From NCBI RefSeq assembly GCF_023195915.1, contig NZ_JALPRP010000001.1:434001-498000 (forward strand): DNA of 64,000 nucleotides, read 5' to 3'. This DNA comes from Methanoculleus sp. 7T. GTDB lineage: Archaea; Halobacteriota; Methanomicrobia; Methanomicrobiales; Methanoculleaceae. The position numbers and the translations under genes are program-made. Shown here in pieces: positions 9,089 to 17,068 of the stretch (position 1 is the first letter of the stretch; each line of letters starts with the position of its first letter). The notes under the pieces were generated by a model. It was not told where the DNA came from and did not search any database. It saw only the letters and a list, made by a program, of their open reading frames with translations.

Positions 9089-9553
9089 TTAACTTCTCTC
9101 ATTTCCTGCGCGCGGACCCTTGCAGACACGCTGCTCCATGGCGAGCAACGCCTCCTTGATCGCCGGGTCAGGGGAGAACCCGCCCATACCGGTCTTCGCG
9201 ACGACCCGGTGGCAGGGGACCACGATCGGGGTCGGGTTTCTGGCCATCGCCGATCCGACCGCCCGGGGCGCGGTCCCGACCCTCCTGGCAATCTCGCCGT
9301 AGGTGGCGGTCTCCCCGCAAGGGATCTCCCGGACTGCACGGTAGATTGCAGCAAACGTCGATTCACCCTCGGTTGCTACACTCCGGAAAGAGGAGAGGTC
9401 TGCCGGCCGCCCGGCACAGTAGCGCAGGATCTCGTCCGGGACCGGGCCCGGGACCCCGACACGGGCAAAACGCACCCGGTAGACGAGGTCGTCCTGCCAG
9501 GTCACGTGGACGTGCCAGAGCCCAAACCGGCACGATCCGGTCAGGATCGCCAT
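9089..9553 (-). CDS. ogt: Methylated-DNA--protein-cysteine methyltransferase
   Basis: 154-residue DNA repair protein that takes O6-alkyl groups from guanine irreversibly onto its own cysteine. The active site PCHRVV has the acceptor Cys114; the upstream helix-turn-helix segment YGEIARRVGTAPRAVGSAM and the arginine finger are present. The N-terminal domain is short but complete. The ATG at 9553 lies inside the last codons of the helicase gene (13-base overlap), so the two repair genes are translationally linked. A longer open frame exists, but its extra residues are shadow of the helicase. Confidence 0.93.
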   Translation of the reverse strand: MAILTGSCRFGLWHVHVTWQDDLVYRVRFARVGVPGPVPDEILRYCAGRPADLSSFRSVATEGESTFAAIYRAVREIPCGETATYGEIARRVGTAPRAVGSAMARNPTPIVVPCHRVVAKTGMGGFSPDPAIKEALLAMEQRVCKGPRAGNERS

Positions 9554-11553
9554 CTGCCGGCCTCCTTTCGGAAGAGATCGATGGTGCATGTCGTCATCTC
9601 CTCCTGCATCCACGGCGGCAGCCCGGCATGGACACGGGATTCCAGGAACCGCCGCTCCCCAAGGACGAGCATCCCCCGGTCCTCGGGCGTCCGGAGGACT
9701 CTGCCCAACGCCTGCAACGCGCGGTTGATCGCCGGGAGGGTGTAACTGATGAACTCACCCTCCGCCCCGAATTTCATCCGGAAGTAGTCGATCACCATCC
9801 GGCGGACGCGGTTGAACGGCGCGAGGGGAAGGCCGATAACGAGCGCTCCTGCGAGCATCTCACCCCGATAGTCGAGGCCCTCGCTCCACTTGCCGCCGCA
9901 GACCGCAAAGAGGATACCGGACCGCCCCGATCCCGGGAGGCCCATAAACTCCCGGAGCATGGCGGCGGCGGCCGCGGTCTCTTTCGGCTCGACGTAGATC
10001 TGCTTCTTTTTGATCCTCGGGGCGCACCGATCTGCAAAGGTGTTGACGAGGTCGTAAGAGGGGAAGTAGATGGCGAGGTTCCCGGGAAGGGCGGCAAACG
10101 TGGTTATGTAGTCCTCAGTCCGTGCGAGGTTCTCTCTGTCCCGGCGCATCGAGTAGGCGGTGGTGATGTCGCCGGCGCAGAAGATGCGGCGGTTCTCGGG
10201 TGGGAAGGAGTTCGGGAGCGATATCGCGGTAACCGGGAGGTCGCCGAAGTAGTAGCGCCGGTAACTCTCGATAGGAGAGAGCGTCCCCGAGATCAGGACA
10301 CAGCAGGCGTGTGCCCGAGCGATGTCCTGGAGTTTGGTGCTCGGGTCGATGTTCCTCACCTCAAGCGCCACCGTGCCGTCGTCCTCCTTCCGGTAGACCG
10401 TCAGGTAGGCCGGGTCAGCCGCGGACCGGAAGATCCTGTAGAAGAACTCAGTCAGCCGCTCGATCGCGCTCTCCCGGAACTCACCCGCCTGCATGTTCTT
10501 CTCGCGGATCCCCTCGCTGATCTTGAGGAGGTCGTCGACGATCTCCTCCATGTTCCGATAAAGCGTTCCAGCGAGGATCATTCGCTGGAAGATTGCGGGG
10601 TCGAACCAGTCCTCGAGTTCGTGCGAAGCTTTGAGTGCTTCCATGAACCGGGTGATCTGCGGCAGGATCTGCGTGATGGCGTCCGCCTGCTGTTGCGACC
10701 GCCGCCGCCCAGCGAGTTCGTGACCAGCCTGCACGATGTCGCGTTCCTCGATCGTCACGCTCTCGATGCTTTGGACGACGTCGCCGCAGTTGTGGGCCTC
10801 GTCGATGAGCAGCAGGGCGTCGTGCCCCTCGATCCCGAGCGACTGGTAGAGCTGCTCTCTGATGATGTCGTCGAAGAGGTGGTAGAAGTTCACGAGCACC
10901 ACGTCGGCGTCCCGGGCAGCGTGCATCATCGTGTCGTAGGGGCAGATGTCGCCGCAGAACCCGGTGAGTTGGTCGGGCCAGATCAACTCGGTGCTCACCC
11001 TCTCGGCCCGGACACGCAGAGCTGCCGACGGGATCATCTTCAACCCCGCGTCCTCAGGCTCCACAAAGGATTTGCCATGGATGAAGTAGGGGCAGATGAG
11101 CGGGTGGTCCGGGTCCATCTTCCGGATCTGCTGCCGGATCTGGCGGTCGTTCGCCGGAACGAGCGACCCTTTCTGCGCCCGCTCCCGCATCAGCGCCGTC
11201 GAGAAGGCCTTGACACCCTCGCACCGCCGGTAGACGTCGCCTTCGCCGCCGAGTGGGCACATGCTGGACTTGCCGATGAGGTAGGCGAACTTCAGGCCGC
11301 CGCGTTTCTCCCGGATAAGCTGGAGCTCGCGCATGAAGGTGGAAAGCTGGCTGATGGTGCGGACGGCGACGAGCACTTTCCGTCCCCGGCTCTCTGCGAG
11401 GAGCGCGGAGACCACGCTCGACTTGCCGCTCCCGGTCGGCGCATCGATCATGGCGATACCGCCGTCGCGTGCGACAGATGCGGCTACTTCAAGCATCTCC
11501 CGCTGGTGGGGCCGGTATTCCCGGTACGGGAACCAGTCGTCGAGAGTATCCAT
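9541..11553 (-). CDS. XPD/Rad3-family (DinG-like) ATP-dependent DNA helicase
   Basis: 670-residue superfamily 2 helicase. Walker A is APTGSGKSS (residues 38-46); the Walker B/DEAH box is LLIDEAHNCGD. The C-terminal motor half includes ISGTLSPIES, CGGKWSEGLDYRGE and motif VI (NRALQALGRVLRTPEDRG). Cysteines at 99, 111 and 154 (MCP, RRC, LICPYF) plus the pair in FCGDICPYD provide ligands for the [4Fe-4S] cluster that defines this family, though which four are used is not certain. It unwinds DNA 5'-3' in excision repair. It heads the run helicase-ogt-panE-mobA. Confidence 0.88.
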   Translation of the reverse strand: MDTLDDWFPYREYRPHQREMLEVAASVARDGGIAMIDAPTGSGKSSVVSALLAESRGRKVLVAVRTISQLSTFMRELQLIREKRGGLKFAYLIGKSSMCPLGGEGDVYRRCEGVKAFSTALMRERAQKGSLVPANDRQIRQQIRKMDPDHPLICPYFIHGKSFVEPEDAGLKMIPSAALRVRAERVSTELIWPDQLTGFCGDICPYDTMMHAARDADVVLVNFYHLFDDIIREQLYQSLGIEGHDALLLIDEAHNCGDVVQSIESVTIEERDIVQAGHELAGRRRSQQQADAITQILPQITRFMEALKASHELEDWFDPAIFQRMILAGTLYRNMEEIVDDLLKISEGIREKNMQAGEFRESAIERLTEFFYRIFRSAADPAYLTVYRKEDDGTVALEVRNIDPSTKLQDIARAHACCVLISGTLSPIESYRRYYFGDLPVTAISLPNSFPPENRRIFCAGDITTAYSMRRDRENLARTEDYITTFAALPGNLAIYFPSYDLVNTFADRCAPRIKKKQIYVEPKETAAAAAMLREFMGLPGSGRSGILFAVCGGKWSEGLDYRGEMLAGALVIGLPLAPFNRVRRMVIDYFRMKFGAEGEFISYTLPAINRALQALGRVLRTPEDRGMLVLGERRFLESRVHAGLPPWMQEEMTTCTIDLFRKEAGRWRS

Positions 11554-11776
11554 TCGTGTACATATCGACGGCCGACATCAATGTAGTTTGGGTGCACGGG
11601 GTGAACGTGAAGAAGCGCCGGGAGACTCCCGTACAGCGGCGCACGCCGCCATCCACAGGACGATGCACCCCTGCCGCCTCATTGTTAGGCTGCGTCTCCG
11701 CCCTCCCAGCCGCCTGCCGTCCGCCCTGCAGGAGGGGTTGCTCAATTACGAGTCCATGAGGGCATTTTGGAAACAA

Positions 11777-11784
11777 TTATATAT
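11777..11784 (+). promoter_or_regulatory. TATA box of the DUF5654-like gene
   Basis: TTATATAT about 36 bases before the ATG at 11817, giving a short leader that carries a GGTGA ribosome-binding element at about 11803. Confidence 0.5.
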
Positions 11785-11816
11785 CCCCCAACATACCGCT
11801 CACCGGTGAATACCGT

Positions 11817-12065
11817 ATGTCCTTTAAGACAGAAGTCATCGAGAAGATAGCAGCCCTCATTACGGCCGCATTCGGCCTGGTCGCCGCTCTCGCGTGGAAC
11901 GGCGCCATCCAAGAACTCTTCAAACTCGTCTTCGGGGATCAGAGCACACTCGTTGCGATGTTTGTGTATGCCGTCGTCGTGACGATCATCGCAGTGATCG
12001 CGGTCATCCTGATCGGCCGCGCCGCAGCGAAGGCGAAAGGCGAGGAAGAAGCGGCAGCGAAGTGA
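11817..12065 (+). CDS. Small two-helix membrane protein (DUF5654-like)
   Basis: 82 residues. An amphipathic N terminus (MSFKTEVIEKIAALITAAFGLVAALAWN) is followed by a second long hydrophobic segment (VAMFVYAVVVTIIAVIAVILIG) and a charged Lys/Glu/Ala tail. The pattern matches the small DUF5654 family of archaeal membrane proteins, whose role is unknown. It has its own TATA box. The 62-base gap to the following corA gene contains a T-run at 12083-12088, so they may be separate transcripts. The high-quality promoter and good composition make this a real gene. Confidence 0.75.
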   Translation: MSFKTEVIEKIAALITAAFGLVAALAWNGAIQELFKLVFGDQSTLVAMFVYAVVVTIIAVIAVILIGRAAAKAKGEEEAAAK

Positions 12066-12127
12066 GCCCCACCACCCTCCAGTTTTTAGCAGACGATTAT
12101 GAGCCGTGGCTTGCGGTCTGATGCCCG

Positions 12128-13213
12128 ATGGACCGATATCAACCAGATCCAACCCAGGCAGGGGAGAGGAACCTGATGACGGGCGGACAGCATACCGATC
12201 TTGGTGCGTCCGTTTACACCGGCGATGCCCCCGCACGGCCGGTCACCGTCACGGTCATCGACTACGACGAGTCACGCTTCGACGAGCGAGCCGGTACCCT
12301 GCCCGGGGATCTCCGGAGACTCATCCTCAGCCCGACAGTCACCTGGATCAACGTCGACGGCGTCCATGACGCCGAGGTCATCCAGTCGATCGGGGACGCC
12401 GTCGGGATCCACCCGCTGACCCGAGAAGACATCACGAACACCCGTCAGCGCCCGAAGATCGAGGATTACGGCGACTACCTCTACGTAGCAATCCGGATGC
12501 TCTCCCCCGACGGCGAAGGCGGGTTCCGGAGCGAGCAAGTGAGCCTTGTACTCGGGACCGGCTACGTCGTATCGTTCCAAGAGCAGCCGGGCGACGTCTT
12601 CGAGCGCATCCGGGAACGCATCCGTGCAGGGGGGCGGCTCCGAGCCGAAGGGGCGGACTATCTCTTCTATTCCCTGCTGGACGCGGTCGTCGACGGTTAC
12701 TTCACCGTTATCGAGGTGCTCGGGGAGCGTATCGAGGGGGTCGAGGAGGAGGTGGTGACGGAGCCCGACCGCGAGACCCTGCAAGCCATCTACGCTCTAA
12801 AACGGTCCCTGATCACGCTCCGACGAGCGGCTTGGCCGCTCCGCGACGTTGTGGCGGAACTTGAGCGGGGGGACTCGCCCCTGATCCGTGAGCCGACGCT
12901 CATCTATCTCCGGGACGTCTACGATCACACCGTCCAAGTCGCCGAGACCATGGAGACCTACCGGGAGATGATGTCTGAGATGCTCGACGTCTACCTCTCG
13001 AGCCAGAGCAGCCGGATGAACGAGGTCATGAAGGTGCTCACCGTCATCGCCACCATATTCATCCCGCTCACCTTCATCGCCGGTGTCTACGGCATGAACT
13101 TCGCAGATATGCCCGAACTCAGGCATCCCTGGGGTTATCCGGCAGCCCTCGCCTCGATGATCGCCGTAGCGGGAGTGATGCTCCTCTACTTCAAAAAGAA
13201 GGGGTGGATTTGA
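12128..13213 (+). CDS. corA: CorA-family divalent metal ion transporter
   Basis: Up to 361 residues; an in-frame ATG at 12176 is an alternative start. The large cytoplasmic N-terminal funnel includes IHPLTREDITNTRQRPKIEDY and a long central helix. Two C-terminal membrane helices follow, the first ending in the signature YGMNF, the selectivity filter of CorA pentamers; the protein ends in KKKGW. CorA proteins pass Mg2+ and often Co2+ or Ni2+ inward along their gradient. A paralogue closes the acs operon at 25063. The two share the same architecture and similar segments, but are clearly diverged. Confidence 0.9.
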   Translation: MDRYQPDPTQAGERNLMTGGQHTDLGASVYTGDAPARPVTVTVIDYDESRFDERAGTLPGDLRRLILSPTVTWINVDGVHDAEVIQSIGDAVGIHPLTREDITNTRQRPKIEDYGDYLYVAIRMLSPDGEGGFRSEQVSLVLGTGYVVSFQEQPGDVFERIRERIRAGGRLRAEGADYLFYSLLDAVVDGYFTVIEVLGERIEGVEEEVVTEPDRETLQAIYALKRSLITLRRAAWPLRDVVAELERGDSPLIREPTLIYLRDVYDHTVQVAETMETYREMMSEMLDVYLSSQSSRMNEVMKVLTVIATIFIPLTFIAGVYGMNFADMPELRHPWGYPAALASMIAVAGVMLLYFKKKGWI

Positions 13214-13298
13214 TCGGCGGCCTCTAGGCACGCTCCATCGGCCGGAGGTGGAGAATCAGGTTTCCGACGGAGATGGTGTATGATGACGGAGAGGAGAC

Positions 13299-13323
13299 CC
13301 GCACCCGGGTGTCCCGGGTGCGG
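13299..13323. terminator. Perfect 11-bp stem-loop between convergent genes
   Basis: CCGCACCCGGG, a TGT loop, then CCCGGGTGCGG. It lies between corA (ending 13213) and the cupin gene (ending 13365), which converge, so a bidirectional transcription stop or RNA-processing site is plausible. No T-run follows on either side. Confidence 0.5.
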
Positions 13324-13364
13324 AACTGCGGTACCGGGAAGAATGAGGCGGGGATCCCCGGCCG

Positions 13365-13754
13365 TCACTTCGGGCCGGGAACGAAGACTGCCAGCAGAGC
13401 GATATCCTCCTCATCGGCGACGACGGTGTGACGGACGCCGGGCGGGGTGGTGAACGTATCGCCGGGCTTGAAGGGGATCTCCCTCCCGCCGAGGAGGATC
13501 TTCCCATGCCCGCCGAGGATGGCGTTCCACTCCCACTGGCTTTCATGGAGGTGGCTTGGGACCTCACAGCCCTTCTGCACCCTGACGAGATGGGAAGAGA
13601 ACGCTTCTTTCGTATCGGCCCCCGATGCAAGGTCCGCCAAGGAGACGCCGGTCCACTCGGGGTTCGAGTGCCACGCCGGCAGTCTGCGCGCTCCCCGTGC
13701 AGGGGAGAAGATGACGCCGTCTTCGATGAACCCGGCAAAGTTCTGATCTTTCAT
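13365..13754 (-). CDS. Cupin domain protein
   Basis: 129 residues with a single conserved beta-barrel. Metal-binding motif 1 is present as PSHLHESQWEWNAILGG and motif 2 as PPGVRHTVV, giving three histidines and one glutamate as probable ligands. The ATG at 13754 follows a 41-base gap after adf on the same strand, so it is likely co-transcribed with the alcohol dehydrogenase. Cupins of this size are often binding or sensing proteins, or small isomerases and dioxygenases; the substrate cannot be told from sequence. The pairing suggests a link to alcohol or ketone metabolism, which is inference. Confidence 0.8.
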   Translation of the reverse strand: MKDQNFAGFIEDGVIFSPARGARRLPAWHSNPEWTGVSLADLASGADTKEAFSSHLVRVQKGCEVPSHLHESQWEWNAILGGHGKILLGGREIPFKPGDTFTTPPGVRHTVVADEEDIALLAVFVPGPK

Positions 13755-13795
13755 CGGTTTTCCACTAAAATGGGGACGTCCCGGGCGAACCCGGT

Positions 13796-14788
13796 TCAGT
13801 CCTTGACGGCAGGGATAACCTCCTTGAAGATATCGATGCCGAGGTTCACGTCGGGGCTGGAGTTTCCGAGACAGAAGTGGTTGATACCCGCCTCCTTGAA
13901 CCGCTCGATCTCCTTGATCATCTCTTCGGCGTCCGTGGCGCACATGTAGTTCTCCTTGATGGTGTCGCAGTGGACGAGGTTCGCGTGGAGCTGGACCTCC
14001 TTGGGGTCGTAGACCTTGTACTTGAACATCGAGGGAACAAGACACCCTGCCCAGAATCTATTGCCCTCGACCGCCTTGTCGTAGTCCGGGTCGACCGAGT
14101 ACCAGATGAGCATGGCGCGCTCCATCTTGCTCGGGTCCTTCCCGGCCTCCTTCGCGCCTTCCTCAAACTTCGGGATGGTGACGCTCTTGAGGGTGGACGG
14201 GGCGGCCGCGACCGTCATGAGGTGGTCGCCGTGCATGCCGGCGATTTTTGCACCCTTGGGCCCTAGGCCGCTGAAGTAGAGCGGAACCTCGTCGTCGGGT
14301 TTGGTGTACATGAACGCCTTGTCGAGGGTGAAGTACTTGCCCTTGAAGGTGACGGGCTCATTGCTCTCCCAGAGCTTCCGCATCACTTCAACCGCTTCAA
14401 CGGTCATGTCCTGCCGCTCGGCAACGCTCGGCCATACGCCGGTCACCGGCACCTCGTTCATCGCCTCGCCGGCGCCCACGGCAACGCCGACCCTCTTCGG
14501 GTACATCTGCCGGAGGGTGGCGAACGTCTGTGCGACGATGGCCGGGTTGTATCTGAGGATCGGACAGGTGATGCAAGTAGATATGAACACCTTCTTGGTA
14601 GCCTGGAGCGCCGCACCCATCCAGGCCCAGGCCTGCGCCGACTGCGCGTTGTCGTGGTACCAGGGGTGGAAGTGGTCGTCTGCCCAGACTGAGTCGAAAC
14701 CGACTTTCTCTGCTCTGATTGTCTGTTCGAGTGCATCCATGGGGCGGTACTGCTCCAGGGATGCAAAATAACCGATCTGTGTCTTCAT
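13796..14788 (-). CDS. adf: F420-dependent secondary alcohol dehydrogenase (Adf)
   Basis: 330-residue luciferase-like monooxygenase-fold enzyme that binds coenzyme F420. It oxidises secondary alcohols such as 2-propanol to ketones and hands the hydride to F420, supplying electrons for CO2 reduction to methane. The N terminus (MKTQIGYFASLEQYRP), the WADDHFHPW segment and VGAGEAMNEVPVTG match, as I recall it, the structurally characterised Adf from Methanoculleus thermophilus almost residue for residue, and the length is identical. Methylene-H4MPT reductase (Mer) shares the fold but has a different N terminus. A GGAG ribosome site lies 8 bases before the ATG. The cupin gene follows. Confidence 0.92.
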   Translation of the reverse strand: MKTQIGYFASLEQYRPMDALEQTIRAEKVGFDSVWADDHFHPWYHDNAQSAQAWAWMGAALQATKKVFISTCITCPILRYNPAIVAQTFATLRQMYPKRVGVAVGAGEAMNEVPVTGVWPSVAERQDMTVEAVEVMRKLWESNEPVTFKGKYFTLDKAFMYTKPDDEVPLYFSGLGPKGAKIAGMHGDHLMTVAAAPSTLKSVTIPKFEEGAKEAGKDPSKMERAMLIWYSVDPDYDKAVEGNRFWAGCLVPSMFKYKVYDPKEVQLHANLVHCDTIKENYMCATDAEEMIKEIERFKEAGINHFCLGNSSPDVNLGIDIFKEVIPAVKD

Positions 14789-15302
14789 GGTTACTGGTCT
14801 CCTGACGATCGGCAGAGTTGCCTATTCTAGGGCAGGTCTACCCAAATCTTGATACGTCACCAGCGCCAATGAAAACACTGGTACGGCAGCTGGGGTCCAA
14901 CCATCCAATTCCGCTTATCGTGTGGTGGGCCGCAGCCGTCCTACCCCATTGAAGGCCTCTCTTCCGATCCTTTCTGTGTGGACTAACTATCCACAGATGA
15001 AATAATATCCGTGTCTCCAAATATAGGTATCGGTTATTGATTAACAATGGCAGAAGCAACCATAGAGGATATCGGGCGGCACTGCACCCACACCTACAGC
15101 CCAACTAAAGAATACCTCTTGATTATTAGAAAAGGACCATTATTTCCGCTGCTTCGACATTGAGTGCCGCAGAGCGTTCAGGCAGGTGAGGGGCACCGCC
15201 GCGACGCAATGACAATCAATAAAAGATAGGTTTTTATTCCAATAACAATAGTTAACGTTTTCGGGTTGTATAGCGTGAGCGGAGATGGCAGAGCGGGAGG
15301 GA
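14789..15302. other. AT-rich gap of about 514 bases upstream of adf
   Basis: No gene is visible. The region contains an inverted repeat TGTGGA/TCCACA at 14977-14995 and an AATAAAA/TTTTATT inverted repeat at 15218-15238 inside an AT-rich tract reaching to about 15260. These could be operator or transcription-start elements for adf, but the long distance makes that unsure. Confidence 0.35.
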
Positions 15303-15322
15303 GGGCGGACAAGAGTCCGCCC
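15303..15322 (-). terminator. Stem-loop after the HTH-PAS regulator gene
   Basis: GGGCGGAC, loop AAGA, GTCCGCCC: a perfect 8-bp stem 32 bases beyond the regulator stop on the minus strand. No T-run follows, so its role as a terminator is tentative. Confidence 0.4.
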
Positions 15323-15353
15323 CCGGACTCATGCGCGATTCGATCTCCCTCGG

Positions 15354-16769
15354 TTAATCATCGTGACACACCGAGGCCGGTTGCTCCCAAGAGCGCTTCC
15401 TGTGCGCATCGCACGCCCGGAGCGGCGCTTTGGCATCCTCACGGACAGCGTCCGATACATCGATCATGAACGACGCTATCTCACCGGAAGGCAGCTTGAA
15501 TATATAGTGCCAGACCCAGGGGGAGTCCTTCCCTTTCCTGTACTGGAGGGGGAGCAGGAACTCAGGTTTTTCGGTCTTCAGGACACGGATCAGAGCGTCG
15601 CGAACGTCAGGGTCGGGGAGGTCGGGAAAGACCTCGAAGAGTTTTCTCCCGATTAGGTCTCCCTTCTTCATCCGGAGGATCTTCTCGGTCGCACGGTTGA
15701 TATCCTTGAAGATGTACTCGCTGCCGCCGTCGATCGGCTCGTAGATCAGAACGCCGTTGCAGGTATTCTCGAAGAACAACCGGTAACGCGTCTCTTTAAA
15801 GGCCAGTTCCTTCCGGGCCAGCCGCTCCGTCGTGACGTCCCGGAAGAGGATGGCGAATTCGTGCGGGACGCCCCCGCCGTCGCGGGTGATCGGGGTGAAG
15901 ACGACTTCAAAGTAGGCGATTCCCGACCGGGTGCTCGGGATCCGCTGCTCCCGCTTCAGGCGGTCGAAGTCGCAGGCGAGTTCCGTCTCGGCGACGATCC
16001 CCTGTCGGATCAGTTCGAGAACCTTTCCCTTATAGCAGGATATATCAAAGATATTCCCGTTCATCAGTTCTTGGAAACTCCTCAGGCCGAGGATCTCCAG
16101 AGACGAACGGTTTGCGTTGAGGATAACGCCTTCGGCCGTGAAGAGGATGATCCCGCTCGGGACGGTCTCAAAGATCGTCCGGATCTTCTTCTCCGAGTTC
16201 TTCAGGGCTACTTCGGCATTCTTCCATGCCGTGATGTCCCGCAGGCTGACCATGATCCCCGGCCTCCCCACGTGAGAGACGGTCGGGGCGAACTCGAGGA
16301 GGTAGATATGGTTCGTGCTGTCCTCGATATGCTGCATCTCGGCAAGGTATGGGCCAGACTGCTGGATCCGCTCTATGTTCCGCCTGATGGCCGGATCCGA
16401 GAAGATACGGAGGTTCAGATCGAAGAGGGAAGCGCCGATGATGTTTCTCTCCCGGTGGATGCCGAGGGCCTTGATGAAACTCGTATTCACCATGAGGATG
16501 TGAAGATCCGCATCCAGAATGACGATCGCATTTGAGAGGCGGTCAAAGAGTTCCGAGAGGGGGACCCGTTGCGCCGGGGTGTATAACTTCGATTTTCCAA
16601 ACCGCTGCATGCTCACATCCCCGCTGGATTGGAGCATCTCGAGGTATTTGGAGACGGAGGCTCGGTTCATCCCGAGTTCCCGAGAGATCGCGGAGATCGA
16701 GAGACCTTGTGGCGCCCGGTCTTCAAGGAGGTCGATGATCCTGCTGAATTTATCCTGGTACTCGCTCAT
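15354..16769 (-). CDS. HTH and triple-PAS domain transcriptional regulator
   Basis: 471 residues. The first about 65 residues form a winged helix-turn-helix (ISAISRELGMNRASVSKYLEML). Three PAS domains follow: one from about 75 to 190 (FDRLSNAIVILDADLHILMVN), one from about 195 to 315 (FETVPSGIILFTAEGVILNAN, ending in a PAC-like LFRDVT) and one from about 330 to 450 (FFENTCNGVLIYEPIDG). There is no histidine kinase or receiver domain, so it is a one-component sensor-regulator, a common design in Methanomicrobiales. It is divergent from the acs operon, with a palindromic element between them, which makes acs a candidate target. Ligands of the PAS domains are unknown. Confidence 0.85.
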   Translation of the reverse strand: MSEYQDKFSRIIDLLEDRAPQGLSISAISRELGMNRASVSKYLEMLQSSGDVSMQRFGKSKLYTPAQRVPLSELFDRLSNAIVILDADLHILMVNTSFIKALGIHRERNIIGASLFDLNLRIFSDPAIRRNIERIQQSGPYLAEMQHIEDSTNHIYLLEFAPTVSHVGRPGIMVSLRDITAWKNAEVALKNSEKKIRTIFETVPSGIILFTAEGVILNANRSSLEILGLRSFQELMNGNIFDISCYKGKVLELIRQGIVAETELACDFDRLKREQRIPSTRSGIAYFEVVFTPITRDGGGVPHEFAILFRDVTTERLARKELAFKETRYRLFFENTCNGVLIYEPIDGGSEYIFKDINRATEKILRMKKGDLIGRKLFEVFPDLPDPDVRDALIRVLKTEKPEFLLPLQYRKGKDSPWVWHYIFKLPSGEIASFMIDVSDAVREDAKAPLRACDAHRKRSWEQPASVCHDD

Positions 16770-16831
16770 GGGTGCTGTCCTCCGGGTCCGCCGAGATCCT
16801 CTTAGATCGGACTCGGCGTGGGATCTACACT

Positions 16832-16860
16832 GGTAATTAGGCAGGAACGGTAATATTACC
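16832..16860. promoter_or_regulatory. Candidate operator: GGTAAT half-site and GGTAATATTACC palindrome
   Basis: A perfect 12-base palindrome GGTAATATTACC at 16849-16860, preceded by a further GGTAAT at 16832-16837 in the 299-base region between the divergent PAS regulator and acsB. The 17-base spacing between GGTAAT starts is near 1.5 helical turns. Binding by the neighbouring HTH-PAS protein is inference. Confidence 0.45.
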
Positions 16861-17020
16861 TTTCGGAGGTTTGAGGGATCCCCGCCCGCTCGCTCTAGGA
16901 CGCGATTCGTCGGTCGGATTCCGCAGCGGTCAAGAGGGGAGACGGCATCGTCACGGCAGCGCCGCTCATGCCGGGATCGTCGCCGGAACTTTGCCGTATT
17001 ACGGCCCGGTCCGGCAGCGA

Positions 17021-17061
17021 TATTTTATACCCCATGCGATGGATCCCACCTACCGAAGGTG
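17021..17061 (+). promoter_or_regulatory. acs operon promoter and ribosome-binding site
   Basis: TATTTTATA at 17021-17029 predicts transcription starting near 17050. GAAGGTG at 17055-17061 is a ribosome-binding site 7 bases before the ATG at 17069. Together they decide that start over the ATG at 17039, which would lie ahead of the transcript. Confidence 0.6.
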
Positions 17062-17068
17062 CCATACC

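Noticed and set aside
9346-11586. 746-residue plus-strand open frame opposite the helicase
   Set aside because: Shadow frame of a gene with clear helicase motifs on the other strand.
13796-14788. Methylene-H4MPT reductase (Mer)
   Set aside because: Same fold, but the N terminus, length and internal motifs fit Adf of Methanoculleus much better.
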